From Symbiodinium natans (Eukaryota; Sar; Dinophyceae; Suessiales; Symbiodiniaceae): a stretch of 48,614 bases of DNA. Numbering within the stretch: the stretch's first letter is position 1; every line of letters starts with the position of its first letter. The position numbers and the translations under genes were made by a program. This document shows positions 39,111 through 48,058 of this stretch, one piece after another. The stretch is taken from contig CAJNDS010000952.1 in NCBI GenBank assembly GCA_905221605.1, positions 1 to 48,614 of the forward strand, given 5' to 3'. The notes under the pieces were generated by a model that made no database searches, was not told where the DNA came from, and saw only the letters and a list, made by a program, of their open reading frames with translations.

Positions 39111-39212
39111 GGAATAGAAAGGGTGCCCTTCTTTTGGTTTAAAGGGGCTTGTACGGGAACCTAAACCCACAAAAAGGGAATAAGGGCTTCCCTGGGTCCT
39201 AGACTTATTCAT
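39111..39212 (+). repeat. Dispersed element, copy two of two
   Basis: See 31301-31402: ggaatagaaagggtgccctt, aaaaagggaataagggc and gggtcctagac match in order and spacing. Confidence 0.55.
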
Positions 39213-39460
39213 GACGAGGAATTTGGGCGCTAGGTTTACATCTCGAGTCAGGATTTCACAGGGTTTAGGAACCAGGCCCTAAACCCCAAACCCTAAACCC
39301 TCAGGGTACACAACATCTAAGTTCCCGTCTTACAAGCCACAAAACTTTAGGGCGCCGGGCGCATAGGGGTCGTTGCCCATGGCATGGGCGGTCGCCTTAC
39401 GGGGGAGAGCAGAGTGCAGTGAGAGAGAGTGCTTTTGGGGTTTTGGGGTCTCAGGTTTTT

Positions 39461-39795
39461 TTAGGGCTGTTTTGTTCGGGCTGAAGCCGCCGAAACGGAC
39501 CCGAGCACTGAAGCCCTAAGTCCCAACAGCAAAAAGTGCGTTTTCTGAACTCTTCTGGCGGGCCCCCGGTGCTCCAAATACGAAGAACACATGGCCACGC
39601 GCCTTGCGGGCCCCTGTTGCCAGTGCAGGTGAGGATGAACTGACGCCGGTTTCCAGGCTTCGGGTGCTTCCAGGGATTTCGCCAACGACTCGTCGACCTG
39701 TGTTTGCCTGCTTTGGGCACGCAGCCGGGGCCTCTGTTTCTGCAGGCCATCCAGAATTTCGCGTGGCCTGTCGAAGGACAATTCCGTGTCCAGCC
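39461..39795 (-). CDS. Terminal exon of about 110 codons, helical charged protein
   Basis: After the acceptor cttggggtcag the frame reads LDTELSFDRPREILDGLQK, QTQVDESLAKSLEAPEAW and SSYLEHRGPARRVQK, ending CAG CCC TAA. It is long, hydrophilic and strongly biased to C or G in third positions. A plus frame and a second minus frame are also open here but look poorer. The family is not recognised. Confidence 0.62.
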
Positions 39796-39939
39796 CTGAC
39801 CCCAAGCTCCCCCCAAAACCCTATATTGGCTTAGCAACCTAAACCGTTCCCGCGGTGGTCCAGCAGAGCTATGTAGTGGATGAACGGGCTCGCACCCCTG
39901 ATCTTTTCTCTATGCTCTCGCTGCCGAAAGCCCCAAGCC

Positions 39940-40095
39940 CTGCAACCCCAAACCCTAACCCCAAACCCACCCCCCCCCCGCCCCCCAATACCCCAAAATC
40001 AACCCTAAACCCCAAACCCTAAACCGCAAACCTAAACCCTAAACCCCAACCCCCTAACCCCCCCAACCCCTAAACCCCCCCCTAAACCCCTAAAC
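39940..40095 (+). repeat. C-rich telomere-like run
   Basis: CCCTAAA, CCCCAAA and CCCCTAA units with C runs. No gene is seen. Confidence 0.85.
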
Positions 40096-40161
40096 CCCAA
40101 GCCACCAAAGAGAGCAAACAGTTGCGGACCGAGAGGCGCCGGCGGCACGGCGCTGAGCGAC
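40096..40161 (-). CDS. Candidate internal exon before a GTTTAGGGG intron
   Basis: The acceptor gtgcttagtgctaag precedes VAQRRAAGASRSATVCSLW, ending GGG before GTTTAGGGGTTTAGGGG. It is 66 bases, phase 0 at both ends. Confidence 0.48.
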
Positions 40162-40181
40162 CTTAGCACTAAGCACTGGGG

Positions 40182-40580
40182 ATTTAGGGTCTAGGGTTGG
40201 GGTTTAGGGTTTTGGCGCTTAGGGGGTTCGGGATATAGTAATAGGGTTTTAGGGATTTAGGGTTTAAGGTTTAGGGGTTTGGGGTTTGGGGGTTGGGATA
40301 GTATATAATAGGGTTTAGGGATTTAGGGTTTAGGGTTTGGTTTGGGGTTTGGGATTAGTAATAGGGTTTAGGGATTTAGGGTTTAGGGGTTTGGGGCACT
40401 TAGGGTTTGGGATTAGGAGTAGGGTTTAGGGTTTAGGGTTTAGGTGGTTTGTATAGTAACAGGGTTTAGGGATTTAGGGTTTAGAGGTTCGGGCACTTAG
40501 GGTTTGGGATATAGTAATAGGGTTTAGGGAATCTAGGGTTAGGGGCTTGGGGTTTTAGGTAGGGATGTACGGTTTAGGTC
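40182..40580 (+). repeat. Higher-order telomere-like tandem repeat, about 60-base period
   Basis: Six or so imperfect units of the form agtaatagggtttagggat followed by ttagggtttaggggtttggg. Each unit is itself made of heptamers. The pattern indicates secondary amplification of an interstitial telomere-like run. Confidence 0.8.
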
Positions 40581-40671
40581 GGCCGCAAGTCCAAAACCCC
40601 GTACTTCTTCGTGGCCCCTTGAAACCCTGACGCCGACAATTTCGGATCAACGAGCCCTCCGCCACACGAGC
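40555..40671 (-). CDS. Candidate terminal exon
   Basis: After the acceptor aacattaaagag the minus strand reads ARVAEGSLIRNCRRQGFK and then a basic tail TGFWTCGRPKPYIPT to a TAA within the repeat. The first half is the stronger. Confidence 0.48.
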   Translation of the reverse strand, partial: ARVAEGSLIRNCRRQGFKGPRRSTGFWTCGRPKPYIPT

Positions 40672-41079
40672 CTCTTTAATGTTGGGGGGTTTTACGATTC
40701 TAAGGGACCCTAATCTAGACCCCAAATAGTAGGATTCCCGTAAAGAAAGGGACCCCAGGGATCGGATACATCCATATATGGGATTTGGAAGCAGGTTTAG
40801 ACGTGAGCTCTCAGCAGCTATAGCTCCAGGTACCCTGCTTTCATTCCCGGCGATAGTAATCTACCCATGAACCTCTACGGCAGGTTTACTTAGGTGTCAA
40901 CCCTCGAAACCCTAAACAAGTGTAGGGCTCTCTCGCCCAGATAATGCAAGAAAAAGCGGGCACAAGCTTCGGTTCAGGAGTCCACTCCCCAAGCGTTCTA
41001 AACCCTAAACCAGTACCCTAGACCCTCAGCCCCAAGCCCTTAAGCAAAAGAGCGTGATACCTTCAAAACCCTGGCCCAC

Positions 41080-41080
<1 letters not shown>

Positions 41081-41111
<31 letters not shown>
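41081..41111 (+). repeat. 31-base C homopolymer
   Basis: An uninterrupted C run directly beside the exon-like segment at 41112-41165. Confidence 0.98.
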
Positions 41112-41112
<1 letters not shown>

Positions 41113-41165
41113 CTTATTGAGTGCAGAGGCCAACTCTGGCTGGGTGTCGACCAAGCCGGCCGGGC
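41112..41165 (-). CDS. Candidate exon running into a G tract
   Basis: After the acceptor ccctccccaaag the minus strand reads PAGLVDTQPELASALNKR and then enters the 31-base G tract, which would encode glycines if translated. A donor GTGTGG lies just past the tract. Confidence 0.4.
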
Positions 41166-41222
41166 CTTTGGGGAGGGGGGTTAGGGTTTACGGTTTGGGT
41201 TAGGGTTTAGGGTTTGGGGTTT

Positions 41223-41331
41223 GTTGGGATTGTCCCCCTTAGACTAACAGTCCTTTATAAGGGTGCTAATAGGGGGTTGCTACAATCCCCCCCTATACAG
41301 GACTGTTAGTATAAGGGGGAACATCCCAACC
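41223..41331. mobile_element. Hairpin element with about 33-base inverted ends
   Basis: The left end TTGGGATTGTCCCCCTTAGA and the complement of the right end, TTGGGATGTTCCCCCTTATA, continue into ACTAACAGTCCT on both arms. A diverged copy is at 18241-18343. It has no ORF, so a MITE-like element fits. Confidence 0.78.
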
Positions 41332-41396
41332 TTTGAGGGTTAAGCTGGCATGGGATGATTTCTAGCAAGGTCCATAAACCCTGAGGAATGTCACAG

Positions 41397-41447
41397 GAGC
41401 AGCCCGCAGAAGAACCAGATTTCAGATTGGCCTGCGTTGCACTTGGG
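41397..41447 (+). CDS. Candidate internal exon
   Basis: The acceptor gaggaatgtcacag precedes EQPAEEPDFRLACVALG, then the donor GTTAGGG. It is 51 bases, phase 0 at both ends. Confidence 0.52.
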
Positions 41448-41645
41448 GTTAGGGCTTAGGAAGACATGACGTTTGCATACTCAGCTCTGTTCCGACAGAG
41501 CATCCGTAAAGAAGTGAACCTTCCCGACAACCCCAGTTCTCTAACCCTCATGAGCCAAAAACCTCATAACTGCGAAACCCCCAGCCCCTGGTCCCCAAAC
41601 CCCTGAACCTTGAAACCCAAAACCCTAAACCCTCAACCTCAAGCC

Positions 41646-41786
41646 CTAGACCGCTTGGAATCGAAGCGCAACGCCGGCCTCGGCCTGCCGGGATCCGCTG
41701 CTGCCCCCCCGGCCGTCCTAGCATCGGAAGGCTCACGGGAAGCTATGGTTGGTTTCATATCGGGATTTTCTACCATCAGGCTCCAC
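41646..41786 (-). CDS. Last two exons of a gene, 36-base intron
   Basis: Exon 41786-41737 reads VEPDGRKSRYETNHSF after a T-rich acceptor (gcacttttttttggag) and before the consensus donor GTGAGC. The intron 41736-41701 ends GGGGGGGCAG. Exon 41700-41646 reads SGSRQAEAGVALRFQAV and stops at TAG in GTCTAGGGC. The phase agrees. A plus ORF (41610-41807) overlaps but looks weaker. Confidence 0.53.
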
Positions 41787-41969
41787 CTCCAAAAAAAAGT
41801 GCCCTGAAATGGGAGAAAAAAGCCACAGCCCGAAAGTGAGAACTGACCTGATGTCCCACGCCAAATTCAAGCGCCCAACAGAACCACTTGAGGACTTAGG
41901 GCGGTTGGGGTGTAGGGTCCAGGGAGTAGCCGAAGCTACCCCTAAACCCTAAACCTTAAAACCCTAAAC

Positions 41970-42013
41970 CCTCAGCAAAGCAGAGCCTCTCCCCGGCAGC
42001 GATCGTGGAAGGC
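41970..42013 (-). CDS. Candidate internal exon
   Basis: The acceptor gaatccctcgccag precedes PSTIAAGERLCFAE, then G and the donor GTTTAGGG. It is 44 bases. Another frame (AFHDRCRGEALLC, TGA) would make it a terminal exon. Confidence 0.46.
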
Positions 42014-42147
42014 CTGGCGAGGGATTCAAGGCCGTTCAACCCCCTCAATGTTGGGCAGAACCCCCCAAAAATAGTAGACATTTGGAGCGCCAGGCAAGCC
42101 CTAACCCTCTAAACCCTAAACCCTAAACCCTAAACCCTAAACCCTAC

Positions 42148-42570
42148 CCTTCGGGGTGCCTGCATGGCGAGGCTCAGCGCTTGGCGGATGTCCTCGCGCT
42201 GCTGGGCGGTGCAGGTGGCCACGAAGTGCACCTGGACGTGGAACTCTAGGGATGTTCGGGCCTTGAGGGTTTAGGGTTTAGGGTTTAGGGTTTAGAGGGT
42301 ATCTATGGAGTGTAGGGAAGCCCTCAAACCCCAATCCCTGAGCAGCAAAACCTCTGAGCCCAGTGACTCGAAACCTGGAACCCCTGAAGCCCAAAGGGCC
42401 AAAACACCCTGAAACCTCCCTCTACATCCCGAACCTTCTAGATTTTTCAAACGGAAGCCCTCAAACCCACCCCTTCACCCTGAACCCTAAACGCCTTTCC
42501 ACTCGACATCCCTGCCTGCTTCCCCTGCAGTGCCGGTGCTTGAGGGTCCTTTGACCGCCAGAGCCTGCTC
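42148..42570 (-). CDS. Gene segment with two strong exons separated by repeat-rich sequence
   Basis: Exon 42570-42493 (acceptor gtacctctcccccag; EQALAVKGPSSTGTAGEAG, RDVEWKG) ends before GTTTAGGG. Exon 42245-42148 (FHVQVHFVATCTAQQRED, IRQALSLAMQAPRR) ends before GTAGGGTTTAGGGTTTAGGG. In the second, about 30 of 32 codons end in C or G. The phases do not match directly, so a small exon lies between or they belong to two genes. The family is not recognised. Confidence 0.6.
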
Positions 42571-42691
42571 CTGGGGGAGAGGTACGGTTTGGTGCTGAGG
42601 GCTTTTGGGTTAAAGTTCTGTAGAGGTTGCAGGTGAAAAGTGAAGGCAGGGAGGCTCAACTTTTTGAACCCTGAAAACCTGAACCCTACAC

Positions 42692-42748
42692 CCCTGAGAG
42701 TGCAGGTCCACTCTTCCGGTTTCCGGGGGGTCGAAGCGCGCTCGCCAT
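42692..42748 (-). CDS. Candidate first exon
   Basis: ATG at 42748 (context tcgATGG) opens MASALRPPGNRKSGPALSG and ends before GTGTAGGG. It is basic and could be the start of the gene at 42570. Phase 0 to the exon at 42570 agrees, which supports the link. Confidence 0.43.
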
Positions 42749-42860
42749 CGACAAACCCCTAAACCCTAAACCCTAAACCCTAAACCCCTAAACCGCTAAA
42801 CGTCGAAACCCCCCAAACCCCTTAACCCCGAAACCCGAAGCCCTCGAAACAAGCCCCCAG

Positions 42861-42941
42861 GCCGAGCGGCTGCATCCAGACCTCGCGGACTTCGCAGGAC
42901 TCCAAGAGGCTCGAGAAGACGCCTTGAAGGACCCAACTTGA
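42861..42941 (+). CDS. Candidate terminal exon, strong codon bias
   Basis: The acceptor gaaacaagcccccag precedes AERLHPDLADFAGLQEARED and then ALKDPT and a TGA. It is an acidic helical sequence with C or G in most third positions. Confidence 0.6.
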   Translation, partial: AERLHPDLADFAGLQEAREDALKDPT

Positions 42942-43213
42942 CTTTTGCAGGCTCCATTTTGAGCCTTGTTGTTTAGTGTTTCTCCTTTTAAGGTTTTGTT
43001 GCGGTTTTTTTGAGTGCCCACCCTGAATTGGGCAAACCCCTAAACAGATTGCTCGCTACCGAGCAGAAACACCAGAGCAAATTTGACATTTTCAACACAT
43101 AAACCCTTCTTACATGCGTAGGCCCTAAAGCCCTAAACCCCTGAAAGCCCCCCCTTCCCAAAAACAAGAAAACAAAAAACTAAAAACCCAAAAGCCTAGA
43201 GCCAAAGCCGTAC

Positions 43214-43256
43214 CGAGCGGCGCCCATCGTTGCTGGCCATGGCGCTGTGGAGGTTC
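43214..43256 (-). CDS. Candidate internal exon
   Basis: The acceptor cgggggggtgcaag precedes NLHSAMASNDGRRS, then GTACGG. Nearly every third position is C or G. Confidence 0.5.
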
Positions 43257-43259
43257 CTT

Positions 43260-43966
43260 GCACCCCCCCGATACTGGGTTAGGGCTGAAGGCTTCGGGCT
43301 TCGGATTTAGGGACTAGGGTTTACCCCAAACCCGAACCCTGAGCATTAATAGGGTAGTTGCATGATTATTCAGGGCGCCACGGAATGTTTAGGGCTTAGG
43401 GTTTAGGATTTGGGGCTGCAGGGCTCTAGGTCTAGGGTCTTGGGCTTTGGGGATCTAGACCTTGAAGAGCTGGTGGTCGCCTTCATGGGAATACGAGTAG
43501 CTCTACTTCTTGATTCGTACCACCTACTGTGCTAGGCTCCTTGAGGGGGGTTCAAAGAAACAGAAGCCTGAAGTGTAAGAGTACTCTTGAATCCAATAAG
43601 GCAAGAGAAAAGATAACAACATAATCATGTCCTCTGGCTTGCACCCAGAAGATAACCCTAAACACTAAGCAGGTCCACCTACCAAGAGATTCCAAGTACC
43701 CAAAAGACCCCACTATGCCTCAATTCGGGAAGATTCCCTCAATAAAATTTAGATGCCTTCTACAGTTTAAGGACTTTTTCCTTGTTTATCAGCACAGAAC
43801 CCTAAGACCCAAGCCCTGTGCCCTAAGACCTCCTCAGCCCTGAACCCTAAACCCCAAACCCGAAACCCTAAACTCTGCACCCCAAATCGAAAACCCCATG
43901 CCCAAACCCGAAACCCTAAACCCTAAACCCCAAAGCCCCAAACCCTAAACCCCCAAAGCCCGAAAC
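43260..43966. other. Interval with repeats but no convincing exon
   Basis: It holds TTTAGGG-like runs (43300-43460, 43840-43950) and lower-GC sequence (43500-43800) with fragments like the small hairpin elements. Nothing open with splice support was seen. Confidence 0.4.
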
Positions 43967-44045
43967 CCAAAAGCAAGCCACCGCGACTTGCGACCCGAGG
44001 GTCGGCCCGTAGGCGGAGCGCAGGGCGCGCTCGGACTCGGACCAC
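43967..44045 (-). CDS. Candidate internal exon, strong codon bias
   Basis: The acceptor actcatctgag precedes WSESERALRSAYGPTLGSQ and VAVACFW, ending before GTTTCGGG. About 22 of 26 codons end in C or G. The family is not recognised. Confidence 0.6.
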
Positions 44046-44096
44046 CTCAGATGAGTTTTAGGGCTTAGGGTTTAGGATTTAGGGTTTAGGGTTGGC

Positions 44097-44232
44097 AAGT
44101 ACTTGGAGGTTCATGAATACTTGTAACCCCAATTCTAAGTCTACATATAACCTACTAAGAGGACTTGGGGGGTGATAAGTGCAGCTATAATTGGGGTACG
44201 TATATCTAAGTACCCTGAGCCTCCAAGTAAGT
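44097..44232. mobile_element. Hairpin element of the TACTTGGAGG family
   Basis: Inverted ends TACTTGGAGGTTCATGAATA and, on the other strand, TACTTGGAGGCTCAGGGTAC. The interior matches the copy starting at 33477. Confidence 0.72.
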
Positions 44233-44375
44233 AGGGAGTGGCCATAAAGCTTGGTTTTTGCCCTTTGCAACGGGGATGGAGGCTTTGAACTTGAGTCGGG
44301 GTGGAGAGGAAGGGCTCCAAGCATTTCGGGGTTTCGGGTGCCTCAACGAACGCGCACCGGGACGCTTCCGTGGGA

Positions 44376-44413
44376 AAGAGGGAGAGAGAGGTCGAGGGAG
44401 AGAGAGAGAGAGC
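44376..44413 (+). repeat. Purine (GA) microsatellite
   Basis: An imperfect (AG)n run within a purine-rich stretch. Several overlapping ORFs cross it on both strands and none is taken as coding. Confidence 0.85.
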
Positions 44414-44584
44414 GGAAGCCATCTTGAAAATTATTCCAAAATATGGTACCCTTAAGCTCAACAAGGGTGAACATGGAATGTTTCAAGGGCCTAAGAAAAG
44501 GGGCCTAAATAGGGTTTTGGGGGTTATTCTAGAATAACCAAAAAAGGAGACCACAAGGGAACACTATTGGTAATTATTCGACCG

Positions 44585-44666
44585 CTATATTACAGATTCT
44601 TTGGCCCATGCCAGCTGAGGCTGAAACCATGCTACCACATCGCCTTCCTCGGCATCCTGCTCCGAC
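44585..44666 (-). CDS. Candidate terminal exon, acidic
   Basis: The acceptor actgtcgttgcttag precedes SEQDAEEGDVVAWFQPQL and AWAKESVI, then a TAG at 44587-44585. The acceptor is CTTAG|G, as in the repeat-derived sites. Confidence 0.52.
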
Positions 44667-44826
44667 CTAAGCAACGACAGTCGAAAGCTCAGTGGTTTTG
44701 GGGTTTAGGGTTCGGGGTTTGGGGAGTTTAGGGAGCTTAGGGAGTTTAGGGCTTGGGGTTTAGGGTTTAGGGTTTAGGATTTGAGGGTGTCATGAGGGCG
44801 GGGGACGAGCCGGCAAGAGCAAACAG

Positions 44827-44880
44827 GAAGCAGACCGCCTGACCTCAAGCCCTGTGGAGGTCGCAGCAGCAGCGGTCTGA
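44827..44880 (+). CDS. Candidate terminal exon
   Basis: The acceptor caagagcaaacag precedes EADRLTSSPVEVAAAAV and a TGA. It is short but strongly biased in codon use. Confidence 0.43.
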   Translation, partial: EADRLTSSPVEVAAAAV

Positions 44881-44948
44881 GCAATGAAGATTGTAGCGGC
44901 TTTCACGAAGTAGTGACAACAACGATGATGACGCGTCAAAGGAAAAAG

Positions 44949-45173
44949 TCAACGAAACAGAAGAGGCGCAAAGGTAACAATGAAAAGAGCAACCATGAAC
45001 AGAAGCAACAGCGATGTAGGCGATGCAATGCCAGGGAAGGTGAAGGAACTCGAGCTCCCACTATCTCTAGCAGCCCACGTCCTGTATAACACCCACACAC
45101 ACATGACAGAGCCATGAACCATAAGAACCACAAGCATGACTCCCTCAAAAAATTCGGGCCCAAGGGGCGCCAT
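44949..45173 (-). CDS. Small membrane protein of 74 residues
   Basis: ATG at 45173 in the context agaggATGG opens MAPLGPEFFEGVMLVVLMVH. Two hydrophobic stretches (VMLVVLMVHGSVMCVWVLY and SLLLLFMVALFIVTFAPLLF) are separated by a Ser-rich loop, with a TGA at 44951-44949. This is one of few ORFs that could be complete without introns. A second minus frame overlaps. Confidence 0.5.
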   Translation of the reverse strand: MAPLGPEFFEGVMLVVLMVHGSVMCVWVLYRTWAARDSGSSSSFTFPGIASPTSLLLLFMVALFIVTFAPLLFR

Positions 45174-45457
45174 CCTCTTCTTGTGCTGCTGTAGCAGCTT
45201 AGAGTCTGGGGCCAGAGGATTCGCGAAATGGGAACCTTCAGCCCATCAGCCCTCGTACTCTTCGGGGGTTTAGTTTAGGGTTAAATATCATTCAGAATAT
45301 CTAAGCCCTAAACCCTTAACACCCAAATCCCGAAGGACCTGCATCTCAACCCACCCCCTCCACCCCCCAGTCCCCTCAATACTTCATATCTGCTAGTAGA
45401 GGGACAGAAAAGAAGCTAGCATCTTCATATGGATGTGAAGGAAGCAAGGAGGGATAC

Positions 45458-45577
45458 CTATTTACGTCCTTGGTCTCCCCGCGCTTGTGCGGAGATGCAG
45501 TTCTCCGCGTGGCGGTGCGTGGTGAAGCGCACGTAGCCTTTGGCGTTGAGCCTCCGGTCCTGGGCCGCTAGCCAGCG
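45458..45577 (-). CDS. Terminal exon with very strong codon bias
   Basis: An acceptor in CCCTAAG precedes RWLAAQDRRLNAKGYVRFT and THRHAENCISAQARGDQGRK, then a TAG. About 30 of 39 codons end in C or G. It is basic and likely RNA- or DNA-binding or structural; that is inference. No family is recognised. Confidence 0.63.
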   Translation of the reverse strand, partial: RWLAAQDRRLNAKGYVRFTTHRHAENCISAQARGDQGRK

Positions 45578-45735
45578 CTTAGGGTTCAGGGCTTGGAGGT
45601 TGGGGCTTAGGGTTCGTGCCCTACGTCGCCCTGTTTTTTTTTGGGGGACTATATGGGGTACTTCATACTTGCATGTGCTTCAAGCCCTAAACCCTCTTGT
45701 AAAGTGCATTCATCAGGCAACGGTTCGAAAAGCAG

Positions 45736-45853
45736 AATGCCGAGACGGTACCGCATCCTAGACGGCTTCTTGCCGCACCAAGTGGCGGCATCTCGCAGCA
45801 GGAAGACCTTCCAGTTCGCACGTTCTCATGGATGTTGGCCCCAAAACCCTTGA
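45736..45853 (+). CDS. Terminal exon or 38-residue ORF, basic
   Basis: The acceptor ggttcgaaaagcag is followed by ATG: MPRRYRILDGFLPHQVAAS, RSRKTFQFARSHGCWPQ, and a TGA. It is read either as a last exon or from its own ATG. Arg/Lys-rich. Confidence 0.52.
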
Positions 45854-45883
45854 GTCACGTCTCCAGCTTTTTAAAATACTTGG

Positions 45884-46197
45884 TTAGGGGTTTTGGGGTT
45901 TTGGGGTTAAAGGCTTGAGTGTCTTGAACTTGCAGCCCAACAGCCCGAACGCTCTGGTGTCTGGGGTACTAAGGTGATATGGTGCGCACCGGCACAGGCC
46001 TTGTAAAGCCTCAAGCCCGAACGCTTCACACCCCAAGCCCGCAGCCCAAAACCCCTCATCCTCAACCCCCTCAAACTCAACACACACTTGAGAAACTGCC
46101 ACAAGGTTTTGGGAGATCTACCCCTTGTTTCACTTCTGTTGCAAGTTCCTGCAAAGTTCCTTCGCATTTTTCTTGCGGTTAGAGAGAGGCTTGCCAT
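45884..46197 (-). CDS. Small two-exon gene with a 26-base intron
   Basis: ATG at 46197 opens MASLSLTARKMRRNFAGTCN and ends at 46122 before GTAGAT. A 26-base intron (46121-46096) joins in phase to 46095-45884: SQVCVEFEGVEDEGFWAAG and LGCEAFGLEALQGLC, ending in a TAA within CCCTAAC. It would be complete at about 95 residues. A possible donor GTGCGC after GLC would extend the structure. Confidence 0.46.
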
Positions 46198-46329
46198 GAA
46201 CAAGAACCGCCGAACCCCAAGAGGTCTAAAACCTGAGGCGCCGAAACCTAGCCCTAACCCCTCCTTCTTTAGATGCCTAGACCCGAAACCCTAAACAATC
46301 CAACTCTGAACCCAACAAAGCCTACAAAC

Positions 46330-46484
46330 TTTATATATATATATAATGCCTATAAGCCCTACAAGCCCTATGAACCCGATAAACCCTATACGCGCTGGAA
46401 ACCCTGTAAGCCCTATAAACCCGATAAACCCTACAAACCCCAAAACCCTATACACCCCATAAACCTCGAAAAAACCCTATAAAC
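46330..46484 (+). repeat. Variant telomere-like array (CCCTATAAACC)n
   Basis: Units such as ccctataaac, ccgataaacc, ccctacaagc and ctataaaccc recur about fifteen times. On the minus strand this is the intron that follows the exon 46553-46485 (GTTTATAGGG). Confidence 0.85.
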
Positions 46485-46553
46485 CCTCCACTCCGCCTCT
46501 TCGAGGGCCCCGAAGCCCGCCAGCCACTCCTGCAGCTTATCCTCGGTGAAGTC
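46485..46553 (-). CDS. Internal exon with near-perfect signals
   Basis: The acceptor gatctctctcgcag precedes DFTEDKLQEWLAGFGALEEA and EWR, then the donor GTTTATAGGG. Twenty-one of 23 codons end in C or G. It is an acidic amphipathic helix-like segment. The downstream intron is the variant repeat array. Confidence 0.7.
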
Positions 46554-46836
46554 CTGCGAGAGAGATCGGATTAAGCCTCTTTGGTTTTCCTAATCTGGTT
46601 GATCTTTTCGTCATTTTTTTGAGAGGGGGGGGGGGGGGTCGCTTCGAGGGTTCAAAGTGCTTGAGGCTCTTTCGAGTCGAGGTGTTCAGGGGGTGCTGAG
46701 GCTGGGAGGTCTGTGGTGGTGCTACCAAGAGCTCGCTGATGAGTCACTTTCTGTTGGTGAGTTAAAGAAACCCAGAACCTCAAACAGGGTAAAGAAATCC
46801 TAGGACCTAAAGCACAAACCCTGAAACCGCTGCATG

Positions 46837-46903
46837 CTAGAAAGTGCCGGCCTTGATGGGCAGGCCCGTCATGAAGACCTCTCGGTCCTCGGGCGCAGGG
46901 GCC
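46837..46903 (-). CDS. Terminal exon with strong codon bias
   Basis: The acceptor tctcgggccttaag precedes APAPEDREVFMTGLPIKAG and TF, then a TAG. Nearly every codon ends in C or G. It belongs to a different gene from the exon at 46553, as it carries a stop. Confidence 0.63.
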
Positions 46904-47147
46904 CTTAAGGCCCGAGAGGGTGTCGAGAGGAGCTTATAGCAAGAGGGGCTCTTATACGGAGGGTAGAAAGAAGTGGGGCCTTCAAATCAACCTAGTGATA
47001 GCCCATGGGCCTAAGACGCAGCGCGCTGTCCTCCGAATCCTAGATTTCGTTTGCTCCTGATTTGTGTTGTTTGCGGGTGTAAGCCTATGTAGAACTACCC
47101 ACAAATGTCCTAGCAAGCCCTACACTGTGGCCGGCCCAGGCCCGAAC

Positions 47148-47384
47148 TTACAAGAGCTGCCTAAGGAAGGGACCCTTCGGTCGAGTCGGACCGCAGCCTA
47201 GAATTATCGTCCCCTGGATTCTAGGGTTCAACAACACTACAGCCCAGACCTCAGCTCCACTAGTAGGAACCTCAAGCCCCTGCTCCGACGCTCCTTTAAA
47301 AGCAGTGCCTTCCACAGCGTGTGGCAGACCGGTCGCTTGTGCCCGCTTTAGGCTGGTCAGTTGTGCCCGCCTTACGCGGGTCAC
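47148..47384 (-). CDS. 78-codon ORF, unknown
   Basis: The well-behaved part from about 47333 reads GLPHAVEGTAFKGASEQGLE, GAEVWAVVLLNPRIQGTI and GCGPTRPKGPFLRQLL, ending in a TAA. The first residues lie on the ggtcacttgtgcccgc repeat, so the true start or acceptor is probably inside. The family is not recognised. Confidence 0.5.
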   Translation of the reverse strand: MTRVRRAQLTSLKRAQATGLPHAVEGTAFKGASEQGLEVPTSGAEVWAVVLLNPRIQGTIILGCGPTRPKGPFLRQLL

Positions 47385-47475
47385 TTGTGCCCGCGTACGT
47401 GCCTCAAATCACAGCAGGGCCGCACTTTGGGCCACCTCCCGCCAAAACGCAGACCTGTCACTTGTGCCCACCTTT
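47328..47475 (+). repeat. Short imperfect repeat ggtcacttgtgcccgc, four copies
   Basis: ggtcgcttgtgcccgc (47331), ggtcagttgtgcccgc (about 47355), ggtcacttgtgcccgc (about 47378) and tgtcacttgtgcccac (about 47457). The first three are spaced about 24 bases apart. Confidence 0.85.
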
Positions 47476-47584
47476 CGGTCTTAAAATATGGCAGGGCCAC
47501 AGGATGAGGTGTTTGTCGGTTGAAAAGTCGCGTCCCTGCCATCTTTTTATGACAACAACCACCCCTGAAGCCTGAAGCCTGAAC

Positions 47585-48058
47585 CCAAAACTGCGGCTGA
47601 CCGTGCAGGGCGCATTGGTCAACAACAGTCGTTTTTTATGCCCCTCGAAACCCGAACTCTGAACCCAGAAGGAACTGACCCGAGGCCTTGTGTGGAAAGC
47701 TTCCCTCGGGTCAGATGCCTGTAAACACCCAGCCCCCCCTTTCCCCCTTCCCCCTCCACCCCCTCCCAAGCACTCCGGCTGACCGTGCAGGGCGCATCGG
47801 GCAACAACAGTCGTTTTTTTGCCCCTCCAAACCCGAACCCTGGACCCAGAAACAACTGACCTGAGGCCTTGCGTGGAAGGCCCCCCTAGGGTCAGATGTC
47901 GACGCCCAGCCCGCCCAAGCCCCCCCTCCCCCCCTTCCCCCTCCACCCCCTCCCAAGCACTGCGGCTGACCGTGCAGGGCTCCCCCTGCGGCTGACCGTG
48001 CAGGGCGCGTTGGTCAACAACAGTCGTTTTTGCCCCTCGAAACCCCCCCCCATCCCCT
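47585..48058 (+). repeat. Satellite of about 185 bases, two to three copies
   Basis: gctgaccgtgcagggcgcat followed by cggtcaacaacagtcgtttt-type sequence and a C-rich tail recurs near 47596, 47778 and 47966-48030, with one truncated unit. The long minus frames here follow the repeat and are not taken as genes. Confidence 0.85.

Noticed and set aside
47458-47946. 162-codon glycine-rich minus frame
   Set aside because: It follows the 185-base satellite and changes meaning at each G run.
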